From assembly GCA_025531455.1 (NCBI GenBank), contig JAMYHL010000019.1:62001-126000 (forward strand): DNA of 64,000 bases, read 5' to 3'. This DNA is from Apiotrichum sp. Y4204 (taxonomy: Eukaryota > Basidiomycota > Tremellomycetes > Trichosporonales > Trichosporonaceae). The translations under genes were made by a program, and so were the position numbers. This document shows, one piece after another, positions 9,211 through 21,332 of this stretch (positions are counted from its first letter, which is position 1; each line of letters opens with the position of its first letter). The notes below the pieces were generated by a model, which worked only from the letters and a program-made list of their open reading frames with translations, was not told the origin of the DNA and ran no database searches.

Positions 9211-11137
9211 GTTCAGTGGGTCAGTGGGGTAAGCAAATGAATGTATGTATGCTGCGGGTGTGTGCAGACTGGTTTGTTTTTATGGCAGGACAGATGGCAA
9301 CAAGGCAGGTTATCAAGTCGGCCTTCTCCGCGTCCCGTGACCGGCAAAGCTAGCGGCGTTCGGCAACCAAGCTGCCGATGCGCTTCGCAAGTCGCTTCAC
9401 GCTGCCTGCGGAGGTATGTGTGGGCATGTTGTTTGTGAAGCAGAGGTTGGCGTCGGTCTCCTCCGCGTCCAGCCTCGCGGATGGACGGATGTCCACCCAA
9501 TTCAGCCAAAGGTACGCGGCTTGGGAAGAAGTGGGAACAAGTGGGAGTCGGAGGTTTGGGCGAGACATTAGTTGTCGCCTTATAATCAATATTCGCCGAG
9601 GGGTTGAGATATCCGAGATCCAAGTTCTGGAATGAAACGAATGACTAGACAGAACGAGACCTGTTCGCTGCCGTTAGAGACGCAATCGGTAGTTATGGAT
9701 GCGCGCATGGCAGATATAAAAGCGCAGATTGAAGCGTATGGCTCGCGGATCGCGGATCGCTCCGTTCCAAACGTGTGGGGGGATCGGCGAGACGATCCTT
9801 GTACCAATGTGCTTGCGGCAGTTAAGCATCCTTTTGCCGTCCCTTTTTGCCGTTTCAGTTGAATGGATTCGTGGCTGCTCTGGACTTCTGACAAGGGATA
9901 GAGCGTGGAGGCAGATGAGACACCAGTGCACCAGTAGTTATACTGGGGCTGTGCAGCGGAACAATTCCAGCCGAGGCAGTCCAGATGGTCGGTGCCGGCG
10001 GGGTCGGAGGCTTGGCCACTTGTTTCTTCCGAGAATTAGATTCGGCTCCTAAGAGTTCGCCAAGAGCCCATGACACCACATAAGGAATGCATTACCATAA
10101 CCTCCCTCCCTTATTAGTTCTTTCGATCTCATGATCCCAGCGGCTAACGCACGTGGGCACGTGTGTGGCAAAGTCTGCAATCTCTGCAATCAGAAGCCAG
10201 GTAATCACTGCTGTGTGTGGGGCAAGGCATGCGGCTGGAGAGGCGGTGGCGACAGGCTCGCGGGTCGTTGTTGGCCTCACCGCTCATGTGCAGCAGAAAG
10301 CGCATAGCAGAACAGAGCAGAGCCAACAGAGCCACAGAGAGCACTTCTGCGACTGAACTACGAGGCGCAGATCATTCCCTGTGCCCCTGCAGCTCTTCCC
10401 TAGCAGTGGGCAGATACTGGCTTGTGCCCTTGCCCCCGCGTATCCCCGCAACTCGATCATTAGTAGTCGATGATTAGTGCCAGTGCTAGCTCTGCGCAGT
10501 GCAAGTGCATGCAAACAGAGTTTTTGCGTCACCAAAAGATCACCAAATAGATCATAGCTATTATAGATTCATAAGGGGCACTCGTCATCGATCTCCCCCC
10601 CGCCGCGCGTCATCTCGGCCTTAATACTGATGCCAAAAGACCAGGGCGTGCGCATGTGCGTAGCTGCTGCTCCACTCCCTGTGCTGTAGTACATCCCATA
10701 CCTCCTCCGCACTGTTATCTCCGCCCGAGGCCGAGCCGCGAGCCGAGCCCTGCGTTGTCCCCGTCGTCGTGCTTCTCCACCGTCGCAGGGGGGAGGATGA
10801 CTGTACCGCCTCTGCCGATACAATTTATTAGCTTCTCGACCCCAAGACCAGCTGCCCAACGACCAGCTGGACCAGCTGAGACCAGCTGCCCCACTTCTAT
10901 ATGTATACTACTCGTTCTGTCATGCACCTCCTCTATTAGAATATTCTCATCTGCCGACGATCCTCACATCCCCTCTGTTCATCTTCATCTCCCACACACA
11001 CACATCTGTTGTTGATTCTTGCATTGTTTTCTCCTTCCCCCCGCGACTCACTTTCGTCTGTTTGTTCTCGTCACGTTTCATTTCGGCGTCTTCCTCATCA
11101 CCACATTCTCCCGCTCCAACCCCCTCTTTCACTCGAC
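9211..11137. other. Intergenic, shared upstream region of two divergent genes
   Basis: About 1.9 kb upstream of both the amidase (-) and the Sec14-like gene (+). Open frames are short and show no family features. The last 150 bp before 11138 are C/T-rich, as in other leaders in this window. No RNA gene was recognised. Confidence 0.5.
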
Positions 11138-13000
11138 ATGCCATTCCCGCCCAGTCTCCTTGACCCCTGCGGCTGCAAGTGCTGCCCGCCGCGCAAGACG
11201 ACCGCAGAGGAGGAGGCGCATCTCGCCCAGATCATCGCACACTTCAATGCTCCGGGCTACGATTTGCCCGTGCGTGAGGTCGACCCCACCCGCGGTGCGG
11301 CCGCCGAGGAAAAGCGCGCGCCGCTCAGCGAGCGCGAGATGATCTATCTCGTGAGTGGCATGCCGTGATCTTGCTAACCTCAGTCGCGCGAAACGCTGCT
11401 CCGTTTCTTGAATGGTGTGTGTTTTGTCGCTCGATGTGTACGGGGCGGCGCGGGGACGACGGCCGAGTGTTTGCGCTGGCTGCCCTCCGGTACTTTTCAC
11501 TCAAGCTGACACTCAGCGACCAAGACCGGCCCCGAGGCGACCATTGACCGCATCGAGCGCGCGCTCATGTGGCGCCGCAGCACAGATATCGAGGACTTTG
11601 AGAGCAGGGCAAAAGACGCAGAAGAAGAGGTGGGTACTATCCCCAGATGGTGGGCGCATTCAGTGGCGCACAACATGGCACACCTACAATTCGTACATAT
11701 TCCGAGTCGGCCACTCATTCGCCTCACACACTGAGTGTGTTTTATCGGCGTATCAATCGCGTTCAATCAGGGGTGGCGTCTGGCTGGCTTCGCTCTGCAC
11801 GAGCCGCGCCACCCACCGTACAGGACAGCCCTGGTGTTCAGGACAGGGAGGTAGCTCTCTGCGCTCTGATCTCGGTCCTCGCCAACGGATTGCGAGTCCT
11901 CGAGCGCAGGACTCCGTCCGCAGCCTCGGCGAGCACGTTCCCTATCATATTACCTGCCTCCTTACCACAACACCCTCAAATACACCGGGCGGCCACCCAC
12001 TGCGGGACGCCACTGACGGCAGGCGCGAATGGGCAAGAACATCGTGATGGGTTTTGCCCCCAACGGTTCCCCAATCATGTACTGCTTCCCTCACCGCAAC
12101 ACTGAGGCGCAGTCGGAGCGTAAGATTGTACATGCGGTGAGTCAACTCGATGCTACTTGGAACTCGTTGGTGTGGATAGAGATGTTGGGCGGATTGCGAA
12201 ATTCCGCCCACCCAGCCAAGCACGCCGAGGTGGATACCGGGCCCCGAGTGCGCCAAAAATATCTCCGCATCGGTAGAGGCACCCGCGACACAGGCACGGC
12301 TCCAGATCCGCGGCCTCTCGCGGATGACGGCTGTGTCCGGTTTTGAGATTCCCGTTACCCCAAGCGCTACCAACGCGCTGATACGCGACGCGTACTGACA
12401 GGCAGTTGTTCATGTTGGAACGTGCGATAGATCTCATGTCGGACGGAGTAACGTGAGTACAAATTGAAAAGAGAATGTCATCCAGCCCGCTCACAACTTC
12501 AGCCAGGTGCTTGTCGTATTCAACTTTGGTGGGAAGCGCAAGGGCCCGCAGACGTCCGTGGCCCATGCGCGCGAGACGCTGCACATTCTCGGAGAATTTT
12601 ATCCCGAACTCCTGGGCCACGCGATTATCCAGGAGATGCCATGGGTGATCCGCGCGTTTGTGGCGATCATGTGGCCGTTTGTCGACCCACACACAAAGTC
12701 CAAGATCAAGTTTTACAGCGGGGAGGAGGCGGTCGCCGCCGGGGAGGTGCAGGGCCAGACGTTCCTCAAGGAGTGCGGCGGAGACATGAAGGTGAGTCAC
12801 TTCTGACGAGGCTTGACACACATGGTGAACCCCGCTGACAGCAGCTTCCCTACGACTACAACGCATACTGGCCCGAGCTGCTGCACGTGTGCCGCGAACG
12901 GCGGATGGAGCAGGAGCAGCTGTGGCGCGCGCTCGGCGAGCCGCAGGTCGGCCGCGAGGAGCGTCTCTTCAAAGTCGCGCGTCAGGCGCCAGCAAACTAA
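11138..13000 (+). CDS. Sec14-like CRAL-TRIO lipid-transfer protein
   Basis: Seven exons (11138-11350, 11384-11414, 11517-11629, 12023-12136, 12406-12452, 12503-12791, 12845-13000) sum to 963 nt, giving 320 residues. The N-terminal CRAL-TRIO_N helices (ETLLRFLNA...IERALMWRR) are followed by the lipid-binding CRAL-TRIO domain: VLVVFNFGGK, a YPELL motif, and the terminal GGDMKLPYDYNAYWPEL, equivalent to the Sec14 GG-D-YW end. Such proteins move phosphatidylinositol or phosphatidylcholine between membranes and feed phosphoinositide synthesis. The N-terminus has a CGCKCC cysteine cluster, possibly a lipidation or metal-binding site. Introns 3 and 4 are unusually long here (393 and 269 nt) compared with about 30-60 nt for most others. 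Confidence 0.88.
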
Positions 13001-13544
13001 ATCACGGGAGTCGTCGAGCTTTCCCCCATCACATCTCATCGCGCCCATACACAACGCACATCAGATTAGAACAGATAAGGCGGCCAGTGAGTGACCTGCA
13101 GCATAGAGAGCGAGCGTTGCGAGAGTTGTATGTATAGCAGAAGCAGAAGAATGCACAGCATGGCATGTATTTATCTCATGAGATCTTGAGGATTGCGAGC
13201 GACATGCTGTAGGGGTCTCGGCACTTGTGGAGAAGACTGCCATACGACACCTTCGCAGGGAGTCGCGCAGTAGCTGGAGCGCGCACCGTATCGTCACCCC
13301 GTCTCAGAACATCTTTGCACCCCATATCATTCGCGCCTTTTGCATGCATGCATTCGTCTAATATACACGGTACAACAGCTTTGTACCAAGATAATCCCAG
13401 ATCTTCCCGAGATCCCGATCCCAATCTACACCTTATCGTACACTCTCCGACATCTCATGTCACCGATGCTGGTCGTCACGTCATGCGTTTCGTCTCCACC
13501 ACTTCCTTCCGCCCCTCCTAGATCCCATTCGCAAGGCCCAACAC
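13001..13544. other. Intergenic, convergent 3' regions
   Basis: About 540 bp between the converging Sec14-like (+) and Tvp38-like (-) genes. Nothing beyond 3'UTR-type sequence is seen. Confidence 0.5.
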
Positions 13545-15209
13545 CTACCGCCGCTCGATATCCAGACTGACCGTCCCGCGGAGCGAGTTGGCACGCACGC
13601 GGGCACTCGCATACGGCGGGGGGAGAACGGGTGCGCGCTGCGAGTCGAGCTGCGGAATCTCCACGATGACGGGATACACTGGGCCCGGGCCCGAACGCAG
13701 CGAGCGCAGCGAGGGCGGGCGCGACTCGTCCGCGTCTGAGGCGTCCCATTTTTCCTCCCACTTTTCCTCTTTCTCCTCACACGCACATTTGCCCGTTGCG
13801 CGGCGCATCTCGCCGGCCATGGCGGGCAGGGAGCGTGTGCGTACGAGACAGCTTTGCTGGGCGGCGTGCGGGCCGAGAATGATGTCGATGGAGCGCCGCC
13901 CCAGATCGACGCGTACGCCCGCGCCGTGGCCCCGCGCACCGGATACCTCGACGTCCGCCCACTCGTCTGGAGGGAGGCGGCTGCGGCGGAGGACGATGCG
14001 CATCTGGTAGTAGATGTACACTGCCGCGACGACGGTGCCTGCAAACGTCGCGGCGGTGGCACACCATGAGATGACGACGTTTTTCTTGTTGTGCGTCCCG
14101 AACGCCGTGCCGAGATACACTAGCACGAGCTGTTTGGGGAGAGTAAGGAAGGCGGCGGCGCAGTACGAGCCAAAGTGGGCGCCGGCGCTCGCGGAGACGG
14201 CGGTGACGATGTGTCCCGGGATGGCGGAGAAGCGGAGGATGAGCACGAATGCGAAGGATTTCTCGCGGATGAGCTGCGTGAGCGATGCGTAGAGCGAGTT
14301 GCGCTGCTCGTATCTGGTGTCAGACCTGTTTATTGCCATCTCAGACTCACTTCTTCGCGCGCGATGTGCACGCCCACTTGAACACGACCCAGGTCGCGAG
14401 TTCGCCAAGGAACGTTCCCGCCGCCAGGATGCCAAAGCCCTCCCCGAGGCCCCAGACGAGGCCGCAGAGGATGCCAATGACTGGGAGTGTCAGCACGTGC
14501 GAGACAATACCTGCGGCCTGCGTGACTCGCGCTTCGGGACTCACTCTCGTGTCCGACTAGTGGTGGGAACGACACGACAATCAACAGTGCAATGGGGATA
14601 AGCCACCCGCCGGGCCAGGTGCGGATGCGGTGCGTGACGGGCTTGCAGAAATCCACGATCGTCGTGTGCTTGGCTGACACGAGCACCGCGAGCGTAATCG
14701 CGATAATGACGAGGGCGTACCATTCTGGTATTAGCAAGGTTTATTTCATCCAGTAGATTGTACTCACTGTAAAGATGCCGCCGGAGGGCCCGCCGCAGCG
14801 CGACGCGATAGTCGAGATCGCGGAGGTACGCGCGCGCCCAGTCGTAGTCCTCCTTGAAGAGCACGAGGATAGTCGGCTGTTGGCCCTGCTCGCCCACTGC
14901 CGTTGCGGTTGCGGTTGCCGTCGCGCACTCATCCTTCTCTAACGGATAGGGCGGGGGCGACCCGGCGCTCACGACGCGGTGCGCCGCGTCGTCCTTGAAG
15001 TGCACGGTGGGTGATCTCGGGGAGGGAAGAGTAGGCGTGGGGGATGAGATGGGGCTTGGCGTAGGGGAGGGTACCGATACACGCGACGGCGGTGCCACTG
15101 CTTCCGTCGCTGTCGGTATCATTGTCGATGTCGACTGCTCCAACGACGCTCCAGCCTCCTCGTCAACGACGCGCCGGCGCGCAAACAAAGCGCGGAAGTT
15201 GAGACCCAT
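13545..15209 (-). CDS. Tvp38/TMEM64-type VTT (DedA-like) membrane protein
   Basis: Exons 14768-15209, 14545-14724, 14351-14510 and 13545-14313 sum to 1,551 nt, giving 516 residues. After a cytosolic Ser/Pro/Thr-rich N-terminus there are hydrophobic helices (WYALVIIAITLAVL, WLIPIALLIVVSFPPL) and the VTT core: GLVWGLGEGFGILAAGTFLG, then FAFVLILRFSAIPGHIVTAVSA with the family's R-x-S/P-P-G signature, and a re-entrant LPKQLVLVYLGTAFG. The family includes yeast Tvp38 and mammalian scramblases (TMEM41B/VMP1 type) of the Golgi and ER. The roughly 200-residue C-terminal tail is acidic, then Pro/Arg-rich, and probably cytosolic. Introns are 43, 34 and 37 nt, all very short. Confidence 0.85.
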
Positions 15210-18200
15210 AGCGACAGCAGGATAGTTCGATAGATGGGGAGTAAGACGCTCGCGCTCGAGTTATCAACCTCAATATACGCCAAGAGGACTGCTGGATGTG
15301 GACCCGAAATAGCTGCCAAGACGCAGCAGCGGTGCTCAGGACGCGCAGGACGCAGGCGGGGCTCGAGATAGATATCCCAGGGCTGCAGACCGAGGATCGG
15401 TCTCCCGCATGGTGGACCGGTGAACCCTGCTACGCACAGCCGCGATGCACGTTTTTTTGAGGTGCATCGTGCACGCATCGCATCGGCATGAAGCGAGGCG
15501 CTCAAGCTTCGAAACAATGAACGTGAACCGTGTACCGCGTTTATTATCGGCAAGTGGCGGTGAGTGCCCCACATTGCGACTCTCGTGTCTAGGCAGACTG
15601 CCCCTGACTGCGCATTCTGGCATCCAGCATTCCTCTCCTGGCCCAAGCACCGGCCGGCGGCACTGTTGCAGTACGGAACCGCGGCGCCTCGGACCGACAT
15701 CCCCGGCTCCGCAAGCGCCTGGCTGCGTGTCGCTGTGCACTTACATGAACAGAGTTTGGTTGCGAGAATTATCCTTATCGAGCGCCCCTGATGGCCGGGT
15801 CCAGATGGATTGGAGTGGACGGCGGGGAGACGACTTTGTGCTCATCGCTCATCGCTATAATGTCTGGTCCAAGACTCCAAAAACTAGCTCTGCAGATCCG
15901 GACCGACACCCTGTTCCTGTGCGCAGTGGGTGCGCAGTACTGCATAGTGGGATCAGTGGGCTCACAGATCGCAGAGAGGTCATCGTGCCGCGTGCTGGAC
16001 ATGGGCCCATGGGCTCGTTTGCTGCATTGCTGCCGCGTCGTCAAGTCGTCCTTATAATCGAGTCCTGGAAGCTGGAATCTGAGGACCTGTGGACATGTGG
16101 GGACTAGGACTCCCGGAATCCGTGTGGTCCGTTGTGCCTTGTTGTCCGGACTGCCAGCGTGCCCAACTTCCAACTCGAATGCACATGGGTATCCGCTGTA
16201 CAGTCCGGTACTCGCAGCTTCACTCGCTCTTGGTCCCACGCTGGCAGTTGTGTGGGACGTAGCACAGTGCGGGCAGCTTCTTTCCAGCGCAAGGATATCC
16301 ACTTCCATTCAGCCGCCCATAACCGCCCACCCTCGGTGGCGGACCTCCTGGCCAGTTCCGGGGACTCACCATGTCTCACTCGGATCTGGGATATCTGGGG
16401 TAGGACGGCAGTACAATGGGGTGGTGTGTCACTATTGAAGCAGCAATGACATCGAAGTAATGGGAGTGACGATGTTTGCGACGATAGCGGCATAAAGTCA
16501 ATTTGCACCAGACCGCGCGTCATGTAGCAATTCCCGTCATGCCTGGGGTTGCCATGATCACGGGTGAATAACTCTAGTTATGAGATCTCCAGAAGAACAC
16601 GGGTTCCAGAAGAGATCCAGCCCGTTCCAAAGGCACTTCCGTGAAGGGTGTCATGGCTGCTGATTCGAGGTTGTGGCGCCAGATCGGGAGCGGAGGGCGC
16701 GCTGGATATGTGGCAAAGTGGCGTATTCCCGAACCCTCTTCCACTCTCTCCGCGCCGTTGACGCTGTCAGTCCAGATCCGTTTGTTTCAGAGATCCAGAG
16801 ATCCAAAGTCCATCAATCCAGACGATGGGATAAATAGGGAAGACAAAGGAACAATGAACAATGGCCCCGACCGCGGCGACCGGCGCCCCCTGATCGTTCA
16901 TGTGTGGCCCCGTTGATCTGTTGATCTACATGATTCTAGCGGATCGGCGGAGCAGCGATCAGGCCCTCTCGGCATTGTTATTATAGTGGACGGCGTTTGC
17001 TTTTGCGTGCTCGAGATCTCGCGACATTGTCTGGCGCCCCGCAGTTGATCCCGGTTGAAAAGGAGGATCCGGGGGTATCCCCTCTTGAATCCCATTTCCG
17101 GGGTGCGCGGGGGTGTGCTGTAATCTCCACGATCACTGACCGCATTGTGCATGCTTGTTCGACAGCATTGCGGCATTGCTCGCTGCCACTCGCGTTCCGA
17201 TCCATGCCAATGTTGCAGCATCTGACGGTACTCTCGCAGCATCTGTGGCATGTTTCGCTCATAATCGCAGCATGCTTTCGTATACGCTATCGTATTTTTG
17301 GCCTGGTAACTGGGATTCCAGACCCGGGATGTCGGGATCCCGGGACCAAAAAGTGACCAAGAGCTCGCCAAAGGGCCAAAGTGTAAAGTGGGCCCCCGGC
17401 CAGGCCCACAAGGTGGGTGCGAATGGGAATCGAGCGAAATCCGGAGATGGAGAAAAAAAAAATTGGGGGTCAGCCATGTCGCGCATGTCGTCATCGGCAG
17501 TAACGTGTGTGAGCCATCGGCCTCAGCGCTGCAGGCTGCAGGGCCCGCGCGCAGGGCGAAGAACAAGGGGGAATGCAGCAATGTCCTGCAACCTGTCCTG
17601 CGATCCTGCCTCCTGTAACCTTGTGCTTGGCCACCAAGAAGGAGGGACGCCAGGAAGCAGCTCGAAGCAGATGGTCCTGACACGCTGGCAGCCACTTGCG
17701 CGGAGGCGGGCCACAGGAGTTCACCGGAACTGAGCCGAAATGGGTCACTTTTGTGGCACTCACCCCCAGACCGGCCAGACCACAGACGAGAAGTCCAGAA
17801 GTCATCGCGGCTGCGATAGTGGGCCACCTTGTCCTCGTTGGTGATGCGGCGGAGGTGGCTCGGGTGCCCAAACTGCCCAGCATGACCAGCTTGTCGGTTC
17901 CTCGCGCTATGGTACCATTGCCGGAGCGCTTCAGCGCTATTGGCTTGCCTCCATGACGCTCTGATTCCTGCCAACACGTCGGGAGCGAAGGAGAAAACTA
18001 AGGTTTGAGAGGAGACATAATAAAAAAGGCATAACCACGAAAATGTAGGGAAAAAGAATGAAAAATAATCAACCGGTCTTTCCTCAAAATGCAGCTTTGA
18101 CGGCCGGCTGATATGACCGTATGACCGAAGGAAGGAACGGAAGGAGAGGACTTGGCGGTGTGCGGAAGAAGAGGAAGGGGGGATGCTTGAGCGCTTGATG

Positions 18201-18649
18201 GGTAACCGCGAGCCGCGAGCCGGTGGCACTGTCATCGCATTGGCGTCGTGATCGGTAAAGGATCAAATCCAGCGAAACAGCTTGAAGCCAGCTGCCCCCA
18301 GAGCCAAGCATGAACATCTACTGTATTTCTCTGATCCCAAACTTGCTGCCCCTGCCGCCAATGTTACCAGCAACCTTGCGGCGTTTCCTCGCCTCCTATA
18401 TGGCCATATGGGCACCAGTTTGGAATTTGGGCAACACGCAGCGCAATGCAGTGGCACGGCGGACACAGCGGATAGCGTCATTGGAAGGAACCCATACGAT
18501 GGTGCACGGGTACCACTGGACGCCAGTCTGTGTTCCCTGTAGCCCTCGGCTCTTTCGGCGCCGCCCATCTGCTTCCCCCCCTCCTTCTCTCCTCCCGCTT
18601 CCTCTCCCTCTCCCCTCCTCCTCCCCCCTTCTATCCACTTTCCTACGCA
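15210..18649. other. Gene-poor intergenic region
   Basis: About 3.4 kb with no recognised protein family, tRNA or repeat element on either strand. It contains one long unexplained open frame, listed separately. A purine tract (A9, 17452-17460) and several GGGATC/GATCC-rich palindromic patches near 17310-17345 are the only compositional features. Confidence 0.45.
16898..18235 (-). other. Unexplained 445-codon open reading frame
   Basis: A single uninterrupted frame of 445 codons. At about 54% GC such a length is unlikely by chance, yet the translation is rich in Ser, Cys, His, Trp and Arg, has no recognisable domain, and lacks the acidic/aliphatic balance of the real genes here. It could be a fast-evolving orphan gene, a decayed gene or chance. 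I assign no function. Confidence 0.15.
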
Positions 18650-20102
18650 CAGGCCGCTAGTCACCCAGTTTCTACTTGGCTGTTGCTGCTGGTGCTGCTC
18701 CTATGAGATGCCCTTGTCTTCCCTTCGCGCCGCGCACCATCCGTGTCACCTCTTCCGTCACTTTCACCCCTCCTCCCCTTCCCTCCCCACCCCTCTTTCT
18801 TCGGCATCACACGACGGCAATAGTGCGCGCTGTAATACAACAGTCTAATTGCTCCGGATCAATAACTACATCATTATTCCCTTTTGATACAAAGTCTTTC
18901 ATTACATACAACAGTCCCTCTCCCCACAGAGGTCCTTTGCTCATCATCATTCTCACCACCCTCATCTGTTCTGCTCCGTTACATTTTCTACATCGTCGTG
19001 CTTTGGCTTAGGAACTATCCTTCCCCCCCCCAACCAAAGCAAATTGATACACAACCACAACCACATCCACCTCCCAATCCTCCCTCCTTCACATACCTTC
19101 CTCATTCCTCTCCCCCACCCATTTCTTCCCTCCTCTATTCCTCTCATCGTCTCTGCCTCTCTCACACCTATCGCGACCCACATCGTTTTACCCATCGCCC
19201 ATCGCCTTTGCTGCTCGTCGTGCTTTGTCCCGCCGTCGCCCCCTGCTCTCCTCATCTCTTCCGATTGTATCGCCCCGCTTTCTCCCATCGCGACTGTCGT
19301 CCCCCAATCACCCATCACTGCTATCACGCTCGACATCATCACGGCCATCATCTAATTCAGCACTGGTTCCACCACCCCAATACAGAATCGCTTTTTGAAC
19401 TCCCGTGTGTTCTTGTCTCGTGATTCACTGTCCGCCGACACTGCCTGTTGCCTCCGCTGTCTTTGGCACGATAACACATTTCAATCCTCATCATCCATTG
19501 TCGTCATCGGACTCAGCACACACGACCTTGCATCCCGTGTGCGCGCTAGCCCATTTTAATTCAGCTACTTAAACGTGTCCCATCAGCTCCCAGCACGTCA
19601 CTCCTCTGTGCTGGTCTCATTTATTTGTTCGCTAGGAATCGCTTTGCATCCATTCGCGGCCTTGTCATCCTAGGTAAGTCAGTCGCCGTCTTGTTCCGCA
19701 TCGCGGCTGCTCCCAATCGTGCTCGCGTGCACGCCCCGTCTCTCCCCGGTGTTGGTACAGCTTGGCCGACCTGAGTGTAGGTTCCCAGATCAGCCGGCTC
19801 ATCGCCATCCGTGCGTGAAGCAGGACAAGCACTCATCGTGTCGGGCATCACTATGCCCATGATTCTCAGCAGCGATCTTCGCTTGGAGACGGAATGCCAT
19901 GTGAAGACGTGAATCGCGTCATATGTTTCGTTCTCGGTGGGCGGGTGGATTCGCCTCGGTTGCCACACCGATCAGTTTCCTCAACCTAACCCCGTGCTTC
20001 CTGTGCCGCACAGACCGAGCTCCAACTCCTTTGTCAGTCGTGCTGACCCTTTAGCCCCCTAGGAAACAGTCGCACGACACTACTCAATCGTCTTCGCCCA
20101 CC
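18650..20102 (+). promoter_or_regulatory. Long pyrimidine-rich leader of YPD1 with a probable 5'UTR intron
   Basis: From about 18,560 to 19,660 the plus strand is dominated by C and T, including near-pure pyrimidine tracts at 18567-18637 and 19070-19150. In Agaricomycotina such tracts commonly mark promoters and transcribed leaders. A consensus donor GTAAGT at 19674 and the acceptor CCCCTAG ending at 20062, preceded by a GTGCTGAC branch-like sequence, define a likely 389-nt 5'UTR intron. Splicing would leave a 40-nt second leader exon before the ATG at 20103. The exact transcription start cannot be read. Confidence 0.45.
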
Positions 20103-20858
20103 ATGTCTACCGCACTTCGCGAAACCACGCCTGCGCCGTCCATCCCGGCAGCGGCCGGGACCCCGCAGAAGCCGGCGTCTTCCTTGACCGATGCCCAGGT
20201 GCGTTTTCTGCCTTCTCGCTCGGCTATCGGTGCATCAGTACTGACTGCAGTCTCCTGCGCCAACGTCCGCTGCGACGCCCACTGCCGACGCAGCAGCTCC
20301 GTCCGCGTCCGCGCACGGCGGAGTTGCCAAGGCGAACGACACGAAGGCTGTGGACAACGAGCCGCTTCCGGACGAGCCAGATGGAATCATCAACATGGAG
20401 ATCTTCTCGCAGATTCAGGACATGGACGACGACGACGACGATGACGGCGACGGGGGACACGGCTTTTCGAAGGGGATTGTCTGGGGCTACTTTGACCAGG
20501 CAGAGGACACATTCAAGGAGATGGAAGAAGCCATGTAGGTATTCTGGACGCCCCGTTTCTCCCTGGCGCCGACCGCCGTGTGACGTATTTCTGACCACCC
20601 AGCGCCGAGCCGTCGCTGTCCAAGCTCTCTTCGCTCGGGCATTTCCTCAAGGGTTCGTCGGCAGCCCTGGGCATCATCAAGGTGCAGAACTCGTGCGAAA
20701 AGATGCAGCACTACGGCAATCTTCGTGACGAAGAAGTTGGCGCGCCGCTCAGCGAGGACGAGGCGCTCAAGCGCATCCAGCAGCTCCTCGTGGACTGCAA
20801 GCGTGACTATGCGGTTGCGAGCCGATGGCTCAAGCGCTTGTATGGCGAGGAGGAGTAA
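20103..20858 (+). CDS. YPD1: Histidine-containing phosphotransfer protein Ypd1
   Basis: Three exons (20103-20198, 20251-20534, 20603-20858; 636 nt, 211 residues). The HPt domain is in the second half: the acidic DMDDDDDDD leader followed by GFSKGIVWGYFDQAEDTFKEM (helix A-B region of Ypd1), then HFLKGSSAALG with the phospho-accepting His, and NSCEKMQHYG. Ypd1 relays phosphate from hybrid histidine kinases (Sln1 type) to the response regulators Ssk1 and Skn7, controlling the Hog1 osmostress pathway, and shuttles between nucleus and cytoplasm. About 80 residues of Ala/Pro/Thr-rich low-complexity sequence extend the N-terminus beyond the yeast protein. The very long upstream leader suggests layered control. 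A convergent gene follows 474 bp downstream. Confidence 0.92.
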
Positions 20859-21332
20859 AAAAGGAAACAGAAGGAAAGAGAAAAGTACTCTCCCCCAACA
20901 CTCCTCACAGCCACCCGCCAATGACGGTGTGGCGGCTGCGATATTCTGTGGGCTCGCACCATCCCCTGATCCCAACCCCGTTGCACGCGGCGCATGGGAT
21001 TGCTGGCGTCGAGCCCACTACACGGCCATTATATCCCTTCCCCCTCCCTTGCTCGATCCATTTATTCCATCCCCTATCCCCTCCTGTCCTATCCTACATT
21101 ACCTACCGAGTTAGCTTTTGGTAATTTGATGACTGTAGCATTTGTCGCTCCATTTGACTGGCAAGAAGACATTTCGATGAAAATGCAGATGACGGCGACC
21201 GCAGTCGCGTACGGAGTTACAACTGGGCGGGCATACGAATAGCAGGGAGGCTGATGCTGGAAAGGGTAGTACGGAGTGGGTTGACCTGTGTGCCCAGGGC
21301 GACTGGTATCCCTTGCATTCAGTCGTGCTACT
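20859..21332. other. Intergenic, convergent 3' regions
   Basis: 474 bp between YPD1 (+) and the next gene (-), with a C/T-rich patch near 21040-21100. No gene seen. Confidence 0.5.

Noticed and set aside
11630..12022. Intron-hosted snoRNA in the 393-nt CRAL-TRIO intron
   Set aside because: No convincing C/D or H/ACA boxes with terminal stem were found.
15445..16308. Open frames of 220 (+) and 177 (-) codons in the gene-poor region
   Set aside because: No family features, composition unlike real genes here, and no splice-consistent extension.
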